From a bacterium (lineage in GTDB: Bacteria > 4484-113 > JAFGCY01), in the NCBI GenBank assembly GCA_020440605.1, contig JAGRNT010000003.1, forward strand, positions 154,801-218,800: a DNA stretch of 64,000 bases, read 5' to 3'. Numbering within the stretch: position 1 is the stretch's first letter; each line of letters begins with the position of its first letter. A program made the translations under genes and the position numbers. A model generated the notes under the pieces. The model saw only the letters and a list, made by a program, of their open reading frames with translations. It was not told where the DNA came from and ran no database searches. Below, piece by piece: positions 15,894 to 23,576 of this stretch.

Positions 15894-16556
15894 ATGGGAC
15901 TTTCTGATTATCCTTTCATAATTATTGCCATTGGCTGGATCGCATTAATTACTTACCTGCTTTCATTGCGCAGAAGCAGAACTTCAAAGAAAGCAAAATC
16001 AGGTGCGCATGAATACATTTCAGAGTGCACATCGATAGAAGAATTGATGCCAGAAAACAGCCCAGAAGCATTTGTCAGATTTCTGCGTGAAACTGTACGG
16101 GAATTCCGAAAACCCATTCATGAATATGATGGATTCGATAGCCCGGGCCAGATAATCAGCCGTCCATATTTGGAAGGTGCGCTGATTTATAAGGATCGCA
16201 GTGAGTACAACAAACACGTAGCTCACTTGCTAAACCGAATCTACTGGAGTGCGAGCTGTAAGTGGCATCGGCCGGCAGATTGGAAGCAAGTAGATTACTT
16301 CAATGCGATTGTGGAGATGGAGAGTAAGTGGATGAGGCTGAAATCCGTACCTCCCGCCATAATCGAACAGTACCGGGAGAGATTCTCCAGTGGAGAAGCA
16401 CCAAATATATCGTGGAATCACTACTATGTGATTGAGTTCTTTGATGAAGATTTCCACCGCCTGTTCACACCTACCAACCCCGAGGAAGAATCTGAGTGGA
16501 AATGCAGCTGGGTTAGGTTGGCAGGCGCTATTCAGTCTTCAAAATATTATGAGTAA
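15894..16556 (+). CDS. AT-rich membrane-anchored protein of unknown function
   Basis: 220 aa. MGLSDYPFIIIAIGWIALIT forms one N-terminal membrane segment, followed by a basic stretch (LRRSRTSKKAKSG), so the rest is probably cytoplasmic. The soluble part is Trp/Tyr rich (NRIYWSASCKWHRPADWKQV, WNHYYVIEFFDEDFHRLF) with no motif I know. Codon use is much more AT-rich than neighbouring genes, which suggests acquisition from outside. It overlaps the next gene by 8 nt (ATGAGTAA), so the two are probably co-translated. Confidence 0.7.
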   Translation: MGLSDYPFIIIAIGWIALITYLLSLRRSRTSKKAKSGAHEYISECTSIEELMPENSPEAFVRFLRETVREFRKPIHEYDGFDSPGQIISRPYLEGALIYKDRSEYNKHVAHLLNRIYWSASCKWHRPADWKQVDYFNAIVEMESKWMRLKSVPPAIIEQYRERFSSGEAPNISWNHYYVIEFFDEDFHRLFTPTNPEEESEWKCSWVRLAGAIQSSKYYE

Positions 16557-16806
16557 CTCGCAGGAGAACCTAAATGGAAACCTGGAAAATGAACAACATT
16601 ACAGCTCCTATTTTGCTGAGATGTGGACAGCTGTACAGGAGTGGCATCAAAGGAATCCAAACAAGCAGGCTATGGTTGACGACTTACTTGAAGCAATGGC
16701 TGACACCATTGAGCGGATGCTGGCGGATGGGCGATTGGATAGGCACAGCGAACACCTGACAATTGAGCAATTGTGTCTGATCATCGAGGAATCCAAGTGG
16801 TGGTGA
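16549..16806 (+). CDS. Small AT-rich unknown protein, coupled to the preceding gene
   Basis: 85 aa, beginning MSNSQENLNGNLENEQHYS at ATG 16549, inside the last codons of the upstream gene. It continues 'FAEMWTAVQEWHQRNPNKQA' and 'MVDDLLEAMADTIERMLADG', which looks helical. Acidic and soluble. The pairing of a one-TM protein with a small acidic partner could be a two-component toxin/immunity or surface system, but nothing in the sequence proves this. Confidence 0.6.
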   Translation: MSNSQENLNGNLENEQHYSSYFAEMWTAVQEWHQRNPNKQAMVDDLLEAMADTIERMLADGRLDRHSEHLTIEQLCLIIEESKWW

Positions 16807-16822
16807 TTGCCAAGTATTTTCC

Positions 16823-16966
16823 GGCGGCAGGGTGCCGCCGCTACTGTTCACGCTTCACGGATCACCGATTTCCCTTCACTCTTCACGGATTACGGATTAC
16901 TGTTCACTGACCACTGACCACTGCCCACTGATTTCTGACCACTCCCCCTACGCCCTACACCCCAGC
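16823..16966. repeat. Hairpin plus TTCACTGACCACTG-type tandem words
   Basis: GGCGGCA-GGG-TGCCGCC at 16823-16839 is followed by CGCTACTGTTCAC and then degenerate repeats of ACTGACC / CACTGCCC / TTCACGGATTAC up to the mutS stop. The same text, in both orientations, recurs at 19541-19610, 20890-20990, 32765-32850 and 33100-33135. Confidence 0.6.
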
Positions 16967-16968
16967 TC

Positions 16969-19524
16969 CTACTCCCTCCCAAACAGTCCCATCTGCAGCG
17001 CCTTCCTGGCCTTCTCGCGGGATTCGCGCCGGGTTTCCTCAAGCTCGGCGAGGATGCTCTGGGCGCGTCTGACAACCGCCTCGGGCAGGCCGGCCAGCGC
17101 CGCCACCTCGATCCCGAAGCTGTCACTGGCCGCCCCCGCCCCCACCTTGTAGAGGAACACGAAGCGTCCGCTTTCGCGCTTCACGAGCACCTGGAAGTTC
17201 TTCAGGCGCGGCAGCACGAGCTCGAGATCCGTCAGCTCGAAGAAGTGCGTGGCGAACAGAGTCAGCGGACGCTCGGGCATTTCATGCAGGTGTTCCAGCA
17301 CCGCCTTGGCAATGCTGATCCCGTCATAGGTGGAGGTCCCGCGCCCGACCTCGTCCAGGAGTACGAGGCTGCGCGGCCCGGCGGTGTTGAGGATCTCCGC
17401 GGTCTCCAGCATCTCCACCATGAAGGTGCTCTGCCCGCTGGACTGCGCATCCTGGGCCCCGACCCGCGTGTGGATCCGGGACAGCAGCGGCAGCAGGGCA
17501 GTTGCCGCCGGTACGTAGCAGCCGCACTGCCCCAGCACGCAGAGCGTTGCCACCATGCGCATGTAGGTGCTCTTGCCGCCCATGTTGGGGCCGGTGATCA
17601 GCATGATCTGCTGGTCCTCGCTGTCCAGCCAGCAGTCATTCTTCGTGTAGTAGCGCTCGCCGGTCAGCTGCTCCACCAGCGGATGCCGCGCGCCCTTCAG
17701 CTCCATGCGCTGCACATCGTCGGAGTCGGCCAGCTGCGGGCGGATCCACTTCAGGCGCTTCGAGGCCGTTGCCATCGAAAGCTGTACGTCCAGTGCGGCA
17801 CTGGCCCGCGCGGCCTCGGACAGGCGCTGGCCTTCGCCCAGCAGGCGGGCCACCAGCTCGTCATACAGTTCGCGCTCGCGGGCTTCCAGTTTTCCCTGGG
17901 CACCGCGCACCTCGCCCTCGCGCGTGCTCAGTTCCTCGGTGACGAAGCGCTCGGCGTTGACAAGGGTCTGCCGGCGCGTGTAGTCATCCGGGACCAGCGC
18001 CAGGTTGGCCTTGCTGACCTCGATGAAGTAGCCGAAGGCATTGGTGAACTTGACCTTCAGGGTGCGGATCCCGGTGCGGCGGCGCTGCTCCTCCTCGTAG
18101 TCGGCGAACCACTGCTCGCCGCCACCCATCAGGCTGCGCAGTTCATCCACCAGCTCATCAGCACCGCTGCGCACTACGTTGCCATCGGAAAGCTTGACCG
18201 GCGGTTCCTCACTCAGCAACGTGTCGAGGTAGCCATGCAGCGCGGAGAATTCGCCGATCAGCTCGGCGAGCCGCAGCATCAGCGGGTCCTCGCTGCCACT
18301 GAGCAGTACGCTTAAGTCCGACAGCGCGGGCAGGCTGTCCGCCAGCGCCCGCAGCTCGCGCGGGTTGCTGCGCCCGAGGCTGGCGCGTTGCACGATGCGC
18401 TCGATGTCAACCACCAGCGAGAGGCGCTGCCCGAGCTCCGTTGCCAGCGCCGGGTTGTCAAGCAGGCAGGCGATGCACTCATGCGAGGCGCTGACCTGCG
18501 TGGCCGCGGCATAGGGTGAGAGCAGGCGGCGCTTCAGCTCACGGCGGCCGGCGCTCGTCTGGCAGTGGTTCAGCAGGCCGTAGATCCCTCCGCTGGCCTG
18601 CTCGCCGGCGGAGGCTGCATGCCCGAGCAGGTCGAGATGCTCCACCGTGCGCGCATCGAGGTGCAGGCTGTTGCCAAGCGGCACGAAGCGCGGGCTGAGC
18701 TGCAGCTCCTCGCTGCGGTAGGTTTCGCGCAGATAGCGCACCAGTGCATACAGCGCGGTGCAGGCGGCCTGCCGGCCGGCCAGGCCATAGGCCTTCAGGG
18801 AGGCGGCTCCGAGCAGGTGCTCGACGAAGTAACTGATGTCATTGTCACCCGGCAGATCCGGGCAGCGCTGCAGGGCCGGGCCCGTCTGGCCGCTGCCGCC
18901 GCGCAGCTGCGTTGTCAGCCCGGAGTCGGAGATCAGCTCGTCCGGCAGCATCAGCTCGCTGGGCCTGAGCCGCAGCACGAGCTCGACCGCCATGCGGATG
19001 GAACGCTCATCGCTGCCCAGTTCATGCAGGTCCACGCGCCCGGTGGCGCTGTCCAGCACGGCGATGCCGGTCTGCTTCCCGCGCGTGAGCAGCACCACGA
19101 GGTAGTTGTCGGAATCCTCGGAGAGGTATTCATCCTCCACGAGCGTGCCGGCGGTGATCACGCGGGTCACGCCGCGCTCCACGAGCCCTTTTGCCTGGGC
19201 CGGGTCCTCGGTCTGTTCGCAGATCGCCACTATTTCGCCGTTGTCAACCAGGCGGCGGATGTAGCGCACGGCGGAATGGTAGGGAATCCCGGCCATCGCC
19301 ACGCGGTAGTCCTTCGCGGCATTGCGCGCGGTCAGGGTCAGGCCGAGGATCTCCGAGGCGCGCACGGCATCGGGGCCGAACATCTCGTAGAAGTCGCCGA
19401 GCCGGTAGAAGAGGATCCCCTGGGGCTGGCCGTCCTTGATCGCCAGGTACTGGCGGAAGAGTGGCGTGATGTTCTCCCGGTCCTGGGGATAGTCCTCATG
19501 CACTCCGGGGGGCAGCACTGCCAT
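16969..19524 (-). CDS. mutS: DNA mismatch repair protein MutS
   Basis: 851 aa, the usual MutS1 length. The mismatch-reading Phe-x-Glu is F45-Y-E47 in LGDFYEMFGPDA. Connector, core and clamp regions follow. The ATPase has Walker A GPNMGGKST at ~645-653 and Walker B/signature LVLLDEVGRGTSTYDG. The C-terminal HTH ends RKALQMGLFGRE. It recognises mispairs and small loops and recruits MutL; no mutL is in the window. The start at 19524 lies 8 nt from a TATAAT box without a ribosome site, so leaderless translation is likely. The promoter sits at the edge of TGACCACT-type repeats. Confidence 0.97.
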   Translation of the reverse strand: MAVLPPGVHEDYPQDRENITPLFRQYLAIKDGQPQGILFYRLGDFYEMFGPDAVRASEILGLTLTARNAAKDYRVAMAGIPYHSAVRYIRRLVDNGEIVAICEQTEDPAQAKGLVERGVTRVITAGTLVEDEYLSEDSDNYLVVLLTRGKQTGIAVLDSATGRVDLHELGSDERSIRMAVELVLRLRPSELMLPDELISDSGLTTQLRGGSGQTGPALQRCPDLPGDNDISYFVEHLLGAASLKAYGLAGRQAACTALYALVRYLRETYRSEELQLSPRFVPLGNSLHLDARTVEHLDLLGHAASAGEQASGGIYGLLNHCQTSAGRRELKRRLLSPYAAATQVSASHECIACLLDNPALATELGQRLSLVVDIERIVQRASLGRSNPRELRALADSLPALSDLSVLLSGSEDPLMLRLAELIGEFSALHGYLDTLLSEEPPVKLSDGNVVRSGADELVDELRSLMGGGEQWFADYEEEQRRRTGIRTLKVKFTNAFGYFIEVSKANLALVPDDYTRRQTLVNAERFVTEELSTREGEVRGAQGKLEARERELYDELVARLLGEGQRLSEAARASAALDVQLSMATASKRLKWIRPQLADSDDVQRMELKGARHPLVEQLTGERYYTKNDCWLDSEDQQIMLITGPNMGGKSTYMRMVATLCVLGQCGCYVPAATALLPLLSRIHTRVGAQDAQSSGQSTFMVEMLETAEILNTAGPRSLVLLDEVGRGTSTYDGISIAKAVLEHLHEMPERPLTLFATHFFELTDLELVLPRLKNFQVLVKRESGRFVFLYKVGAGAASDSFGIEVAALAGLPEAVVRRAQSILAELEETRRESREKARKALQMGLFGRE

Positions 19525-19532
19525 GGAGGGAC

Positions 19533-19538
19533 ATTATA
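19533..19538 (-). promoter_or_regulatory. -10 box, leaderless start (mutS)
   Basis: TATAAT on the minus strand, 8 nt upstream of the mutS ATG. The bases just upstream belong to the CTGACCACT repeat family, so repeat insertion reached right up to the promoter. Confidence 0.6.
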
Positions 19539-19610
19539 TAAGTGGTCAGAGATCCGTAGTCAGTGGTCAGGTGGATTTCCGTGATCTGAATTCTGACCAC
19601 TGCCCACTGA

Positions 19611-19793
19611 CTACTGCTTCGGGATGATCTGCTCCACCAGTGCCAGGTTCAGCAGGCGCGGGCCCTGGCTGTCCACCTCGACCAGCAGGAAACCGCCGTC
19701 GCTGCCCTTGATCACTCCGTGCACGGTGCTGCCGGAGATGGCGAGGATCACCGGGCTGGCATCCCGGATGTACTGCTCGATATAGCTGCTCAT
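19611..19793 (-). CDS. Small Sm/Hfq-like protein (tentative)
   Basis: 60 aa. An N-terminal helix (MSSYIEQYIRDASP) is followed by a run of short strands, 'VILAISGSTVHGVIKGSDGG', FLLVEVDSQGP, RLLNLALVEQIIPKQ. This resembles Hfq in order: helix, then 'V..YL.NG..L.G.I..FD.FVILL', then '..H.IS.I.P'. The G-x-V-x-G and terminal IIP fit, but Hfq's YKH motif is absent. TATCAT lies 6 nt from the ATG, so it is probably leaderless. It is 86 nt upstream of mutS on the same strand. An Sm-fold RNA-binding role is inference from pattern only. Confidence 0.5.
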   Translation of the reverse strand: MSSYIEQYIRDASPVILAISGSTVHGVIKGSDGGFLLVEVDSQGPRLLNLALVEQIIPKQ

Positions 19794-19799
19794 GCAGTG

Positions 19800-19805
19800 A
19801 TGATA
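19800..19805 (-). promoter_or_regulatory. -10 box, leaderless start (Sm-like gene)
   Basis: TATCAT on the minus strand, 6 nt before the ATG at 19793, with no ribosome site. Confidence 0.5.
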
Positions 19806-19886
19806 GCGCGGAACAGGGCACCGGGAACAGGGAGCCGCCGGGGCGACATTCCTGTTGCCGGGTGAGCAGGAAGTGATCAGTTAGGA

Positions 19887-19989
19887 GCAGCGGCAGCGCC
19901 TCGCCGCTGCGTAGTCATTGTAGGGATATGGGATGCGCAATGGGTAGCCGGGCGTTTGCGCCCGGACCTTCCCAGCCGTAAACGGCTGG
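19887..19989. repeat. Three adjacent hairpins
   Basis: GCAGCGGC...GCCGCTGC (19887-19910), CCGGGCG-TTTG-CGCCCGG (19948-19965) and CCAGCCGT-AA-ACGGCTGG (19972-19989). The last two are further enclosed by GGTAGCC...GGCTACC. They belong to the variable-arm hairpin family. No T-run follows. Confidence 0.6.
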
Positions 19990-20205
19990 CTACCGGCCCA
20001 TTGCGCAGCCGGCCAGCATCAGCGCCAGCACGGCCAGCAGCATTGTGAAACTGCAGGGCCAGCCGCAGGCCGCCCAGCTCAGGCAGGCCGCCAGTTCGCA
20101 GCCCCAGCCGCCTGCGATTCCGTCCGGGTCGATCCCCGGCCGCGCATGTGAATCCCCGCCGTAGGGGTCACGCTTCTTCGGTGGTTTCTGTGCGTAGTAA
20201 CCCAA
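19990..20205 (-). CDS. Possible small membrane protein
   Basis: 71 codons from TTG 20205: MGYYAQKPPKKRDPYGGDSH.., a Gly/Cys-rich middle, and a C-terminal hydrophobic stretch (FTMLLAVLALMLAGCAMG). Third positions are mostly G/C. The layout, a charged polar head and one C-terminal membrane segment, is plausible for a real small protein, but the ribosome site is weak and no family is recognised. It could be a chance frame. Confidence 0.3.
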   Translation of the reverse strand: MGYYAQKPPKKRDPYGGDSHARPGIDPDGIAGGWGCELAACLSWAACGWPCSFTMLLAVLALMLAGCAMGR

Positions 20206-20254
20206 CTTCGTTCACCGTCCCGCTCAGATGGACGCAGTCGCTGCCGCGAAGATT

Positions 20255-20839
20255 TCAGCTCCGGCTCGGGCGGTAAGTGGCAAGCACTATCCCGGAATCG
20301 CTGCCCATGCTCTCCACGAGACTCAGGCCGCAGCGCGGCAGGCCGGCTTCAAACATACGCTTGCCCTGGCCCAGCACGAGCGGGTAGATGAACATCCGGT
20401 ATTCGTCCACGAGCCCCGCGGCTGTCAGGCTCTGCAGCAGATTGCCGCTGCCCCAGATGTGGAGCTCCGGGCCGGGCTGCTCCTTGATGTCGCGGATGCT
20501 GCCTGCCAGATCCGCCGGGACGATCTCTGAATTCGCCCAGCTCAGTTCGCTCAGGGTGTTTGTGGCAACGTACTTGCGGGTGGCGTTGAAGGTTCTGCCG
20601 ATCGGGTTGTCATCATTGTCCGGCCAGTAGTCGGCCCAGATCTCATAGGTGCGCCGCCCCAGCAGCAGCTCAAATTCACCGGTGCAGGTCTCCATGATCC
20701 GCCGGCCGATGTTCTCGTCCCGGTATGCCCGGCTCCAGCCGCCATGCTCAAAGCCACCGCTGGGGTCCTCCTCGGGGCTGCCCGGCCCCTGAACCACGCC
20801 GTCCAGCGTGACATGCATCAAAGAAATGATCCGCCGCAT
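20255..20839 (-). CDS. Dihydrofolate-reductase-like (RibD C-terminal) family protein
   Basis: 194 aa. MRRIISLMHVTLDGVVQGPG is the opening strand and loop of the RibD_C / DHFR-like group. LLLGRRTYEIWADYWP, 'NATRKYVATNTLSELSWANS', LHIWGSGNLLQSL and VDEYRMFIYPLVLGQGKRMF are all standard for it. The fold binds NADPH; stand-alone copies are of uncertain substrate and are common beside SRPBCC genes and small regulators. It follows two SRPBCC genes and a TetR gene on the same strand, separated from them by 144 nt of repeat DNA. GAGGTAA precedes the ATG. Confidence 0.85.
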   Translation of the reverse strand: MRRIISLMHVTLDGVVQGPGSPEEDPSGGFEHGGWSRAYRDENIGRRIMETCTGEFELLLGRRTYEIWADYWPDNDDNPIGRTFNATRKYVATNTLSELSWANSEIVPADLAGSIRDIKEQPGPELHIWGSGNLLQSLTAAGLVDEYRMFIYPLVLGQGKRMFEAGLPRCGLSLVESMGSDSGIVLATYRPSRS

Positions 20840-20872
20840 GATTCAATTACCTCTTCAATTCTTGCTGTTTCT

Positions 20873-20983
20873 GGCGGCTGCAAGCCGCCGCTACTGACCA
20901 CTGTTGACAGCGGCGAGGGCGCCGCTGCTACTGTTCACTCTTCACTGACCACTGAATTCTGACCACTGACCACTGTTTACTGA
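20873..20983. repeat. Two hairpins and TGACCACTG tandem words between the DHFR-like and SRPBCC genes
   Basis: GGCGGCT-GCA-AGCCGCC (20873-20889) and CAGCGGCG-AGGG-CGCCGCTG (20908-20927) are each followed by GCTACTG(ACC/TTC)AC. Repeated CACTGACCACTG words then run to the SRPBCC stop. The right flank is constant while the arms differ. Confidence 0.65.
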
Positions 20984-21430
20984 CTACTGATTGATCTCCG
21001 GCTCGACGAGCAGCGTGAGCTTCGCCAGTGACTGCTGCCAGCCGAGGTAGCAGGCCTCCAGCGGAATCACATCAGGGATGCCTTCCTGCTCGATGTGCAG
21101 CTCCGTACCGACGCTGACCCCGCGCAGCGTGACCGTGACCTTCATCTCACCCGGCAGGTTCGTTTCGTCGTCAAACTTGTCGGTATAGACCAGCCGCTCA
21201 TTCGGCACGACCTCGATGTAGCGCCCGCCGAAGGAATGGCTGTGGCCGGTGGTGAAGTTGCGGAAGCTCATGTGGAAACCGCCGCCGACCTTCACCTCCA
21301 TGTTGTCAATGGTGCAGAGGTAGCCGTAGGGCGGATTCCAGCTGGCGAGGGCATCCGCCTCCGTGAAGGCCCGGTAGAGCTTCTCCGGGCTGGTGGCGAT
21401 CACGCGGTGCAGCTTGACTGTGTTTGGCAT
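20984..21430 (-). CDS. SRPBCC / AHSA1-like domain protein (paralogue of 21522-21965)
   Basis: 148 aa. 'MPNTVKLHRVIATSPEKLYR', AFTEADALASWNPPYGYLC, VGGGFHMSFRNFTTGHSHSFGG, RLVYTDKFDD and CYLGWQQSLAKL define an AHSA1 subfamily shared with the upstream gene. AGGAG precedes the ATG. It is the third gene of the TetR-led set. A ligand-binding pocket is expected; the ligand is unknown. Confidence 0.85.
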   Translation of the reverse strand: MPNTVKLHRVIATSPEKLYRAFTEADALASWNPPYGYLCTIDNMEVKVGGGFHMSFRNFTTGHSHSFGGRYIEVVPNERLVYTDKFDDETNLPGEMKVTVTLRGVSVGTELHIEQEGIPDVIPLEACYLGWQQSLAKLTLLVEPEINQ

Positions 21431-21521
21431 TTCTGTCTCCTGGATAGCTGGTACCGGCCAGATTGAATTGCCGGCATGAGAATGTTTCTACTTGATTGGC
21501 AGTGTGTGTACTGCCCGCAAA

Positions 21522-21965
21522 TCACTCGCCGAGGTTCGGACCGAGGAAGGCGATCAGCTTCTCGACCGACTGTTGCCAGCCGAGGTAGCAGGCATCGAGC
21601 GGGAACATCTCCGGCAGGCCCGCCTGCTCGATTGTCATTTCCGTGCCGCAGCTGACGGCCCGGAGCATGACGGTGACCCTCGTTTCACCGGGAATGTGCG
21701 GATCCTCGAAATTGTCGGTATAGACGATCCGCTCGCCGGGCACCAGCTCCAGGTATTCCCCGCCGAAGGAATGGGTCTCGCCGGTGCTGAAGTTGCGGAA
21801 GCTCAGGCTGTGGCGGCCACCGACCCGGGCATCCAGTTCATGGACGGTGCAGGCATAGCCATGGGGCGGCAGCCAGCAGACCAGGGCATCGGCCTCCAGA
21901 AAGGCCCGGTACAGCCTGTCCGGACTGGTGGCAAGCACGCGGTGCAGTCTGAGGGTTTCTGACAA
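21522..21965 (-). CDS. SRPBCC / AHSA1-like domain protein
   Basis: 147 aa from TTG 21965, chosen because AAGGAG lies 6 nt upstream. The pattern 'LRLHRVLATSPDRLYRAFLE', WLPPHGYACTVHELDARVGG, SFRNFSTGETHSFGGEYLEL, RIVYTDNFEDP and ACYLGWQQSVEKL matches its downstream paralogue almost module for module, so the pair is a tandem duplication. It starts 33 nt after the TetR stop and is probably in the same transcript. Confidence 0.85.
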   Translation of the reverse strand: MSETLRLHRVLATSPDRLYRAFLEADALVCWLPPHGYACTVHELDARVGGRHSLSFRNFSTGETHSFGGEYLELVPGERIVYTDNFEDPHIPGETRVTVMLRAVSCGTEMTIEQAGLPEMFPLDACYLGWQQSVEKLIAFLGPNLGE

Positions 21966-21998
21966 TTGCTTCTCCTTTGATCAGCTGGCGGGCAGGCG

Positions 21999-22616
21999 CT
22001 AGGTGCGATCCCGGAACAGCAGCATGATGTAGCGCCGCAGATGTGCGATGCTTTCGGCGGCCAGCGCCGCCTCGCCCCGCGCCTTGGCGAGGATGAAGGC
22101 ACCCTGCAGCACGGCCTGGGTATGCAGCGCCAGGCTTTCGGCAGTCCAGCCGTCCTCCACGCCGTAGCGCTGCATGGCGGCCTCGATATCCGCCACCAGG
22201 CTGGCGGCATGCCCGCTGATGCTGCGCTCGCAGGCATCAGTGAGCTCCGGCTTCGTGAGGTAGGTCTCCTGGGTGAGCATCCCCGCGAGGCAGGTGTACT
22301 CCGGCAGCTCACCCGCCAAGAGCTCGCTGCGCAGGTCGAGGTAGGCCAGCAGCCGCTCGCGCGGGTCCTCCAGGGCATGGTAGGCCGCTGCCGCGAACAG
22401 CCCGCCGGTCAGCTCATCCCAGTGCGCGATCGCGGCCAGCGCCAGCTCATCCTTGCTCCGGAAATGGTGGAAGAAGCTGCCCTTCGTGACCCCCGCCACC
22501 GCGCACAGATCCTCAACGCGCGTGGCGTTGTAGCCCTTGGCGCGCAGCGTATGCAGCGCTGCATTCAGCAGGCGGGTCCGTGAGTCAGGCTGTTTCGTCC
22601 TGGTTTCCATACCCAT
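21999..22616 (-). CDS. TetR-family transcriptional regulator
   Basis: 205 aa from ATG 22616 (203 from ATG 22610). The N-terminal HTH is typical: 'RTRLLNAALHTLRAKGYNAT', RVEDLCAVAGVTKGSFFHHF, RSKDELALAAIAHW. The C-terminal domain resembles the TetR_C group seen with AcrR/NemR-like regulators. The promoter is TTGACA-17-TATAGT (22627-22655) and the transcript would start only a few nt before the ATG. An 18-bp perfect palindrome covers the start codon (22607-22624), so autorepression is likely. It probably controls the two SRPBCC genes and perhaps the DHFR-like gene downstream. Confidence 0.9.
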   Translation of the reverse strand: MGMETRTKQPDSRTRLLNAALHTLRAKGYNATRVEDLCAVAGVTKGSFFHHFRSKDELALAAIAHWDELTGGLFAAAAYHALEDPRERLLAYLDLRSELLAGELPEYTCLAGMLTQETYLTKPELTDACERSISGHAASLVADIEAAMQRYGVEDGWTAESLALHTQAVLQGAFILAKARGEAALAAESIAHLRRYIMLLFRDRT

Positions 22617-22624
22617 TGGTATGG
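22607..22624. promoter_or_regulatory. Probable TetR operator over the start codon
   Basis: CCATACC-CATT-GGTATGG, 7-bp arms and 4-nt centre, spans the TetR start codon. A second copy of the half-site (GGGTATGG, 22642-22649) lies between the -35 and -10 boxes, so two repressor dimers could bind. Confidence 0.6.
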
Positions 22625-22626
22625 TT

Positions 22627-22655
22627 ACTATACCGATCAGTGGGTATGGTGTCAA
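22627..22655 (-). promoter_or_regulatory. Sigma-70-type promoter of the TetR-SRPBCC operon
   Basis: TTGACA (22650-22655) and TATAGT (22627-22632) on the minus strand, with a 17-bp spacer. The -10 is 10 nt from ATG 22616, so the 5' leader would be about 3 nt. Confidence 0.7.
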
Positions 22656-22698
22656 GAGGAAAAAGAAAATCGGAGCGCGAACATCCAGTTCGCAGGTT

Positions 22699-22717
22699 CG
22701 CGGGCGTTCGGCCCGCG
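22699..22717. repeat. Hairpin CGCGGGC-GTTCG-GCCCGCG
   Basis: A 7-bp stem enclosed by further GTTC...GAAC pairing, upstream of the AT-rich gene at 22806. No T-run follows. It is a member of the intergenic hairpin family. Confidence 0.5.
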
Positions 22718-22805
22718 TTTGAGAACCGATTGCGAACTGGAAGTTCGGAATACTGCGGAGGATGGGTCAAGCCTGGATCACCGCCGATTACAATGTTTTA
22801 TTGAT

Positions 22806-23576
22806 ATGAAGCATCCAGCGATTGGCAAACTCTATTCCTTGAGACTTTCCTCGAAACTACTTGTTCACATTTCTCCCGTGGAAATCATCAAGGAGGGCTT
22901 TTATAATGGCTCAGTAATTTGCTATATATTCAATCCTGAACTGACTGCTGAATACCTGTATTCTTCTGGTTCGATTCAGGACTTACTTTTGCCTGCGCTC
23001 ATAACTTATCCACAGTATTTTAGTAAACGGTTCGTTACTTATATTGAATCTGACGATGTTCTAGAGTTACCATTTTTTACGCAACATGTCTTTGTTAGTC
23101 TTGGCTCAAATACTCTTTGGGATGCGAATGGTAATCAATTGGAGTCAGTTTCAGAGGGAGCGCATTATTCATTGAGCGGGCTCAAATCCCTTACTGGAAT
23201 CTGCAAGCTTATCGGGGAGAAGCTGAATATCAGGTTGAGTTGTTACAATCTTCGGCGTTTCCGTCCCGGTTTTTCGCAGTATGATGCTCTGCCTCCAGTT
23301 GATCATGTTAACAAGAGACAAATGCTTATAATTGTCGATATACCTGATGAATCTCTAAACAACCGTGATCAGGAATTAGAAGCGATAGTAAATGCATTGA
23401 TGGGAGGATTGGAACATGGAAAATTTGGAGATACGGTTGGAACTGGATTTGGTGAATCAACCAGTGAAGTTTATTTGTTGATACGAGCACGGAAATATCC
23501 GGAAGCTATCAGGGGAATTCGTTCAGCACTGAAGGATGCAGGTGTCTCCAACTTTGACTTAAGCCTCAATGACTGA
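22806..23576 (+). CDS. AT-rich protein of unknown function
   Basis: 256 aa from ATG 22806 (MKHPAIGKLYSLRLSS). TACAAT at 22789-22794 gives a leader of only a few nt and there is no ribosome site. The chain is soluble; the C-terminal third (ELEAIVNALMGGLEHG, STSEVYLLIRARKYPEAIRG, GVSNFDLSLND) looks like a small alpha/beta domain. I do not recognise it. Codon use is clearly more AT-rich than the flanks, like the genes at 15894-16806 and 49543-50268, suggesting a horizontally acquired gene placed between repeat blocks. Confidence 0.65.
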   Translation: MKHPAIGKLYSLRLSSKLLVHISPVEIIKEGFYNGSVICYIFNPELTAEYLYSSGSIQDLLLPALITYPQYFSKRFVTYIESDDVLELPFFTQHVFVSLGSNTLWDANGNQLESVSEGAHYSLSGLKSLTGICKLIGEKLNIRLSCYNLRRFRPGFSQYDALPPVDHVNKRQMLIIVDIPDESLNNRDQELEAIVNALMGGLEHGKFGDTVGTGFGESTSEVYLLIRARKYPEAIRGIRSALKDAGVSNFDLSLND

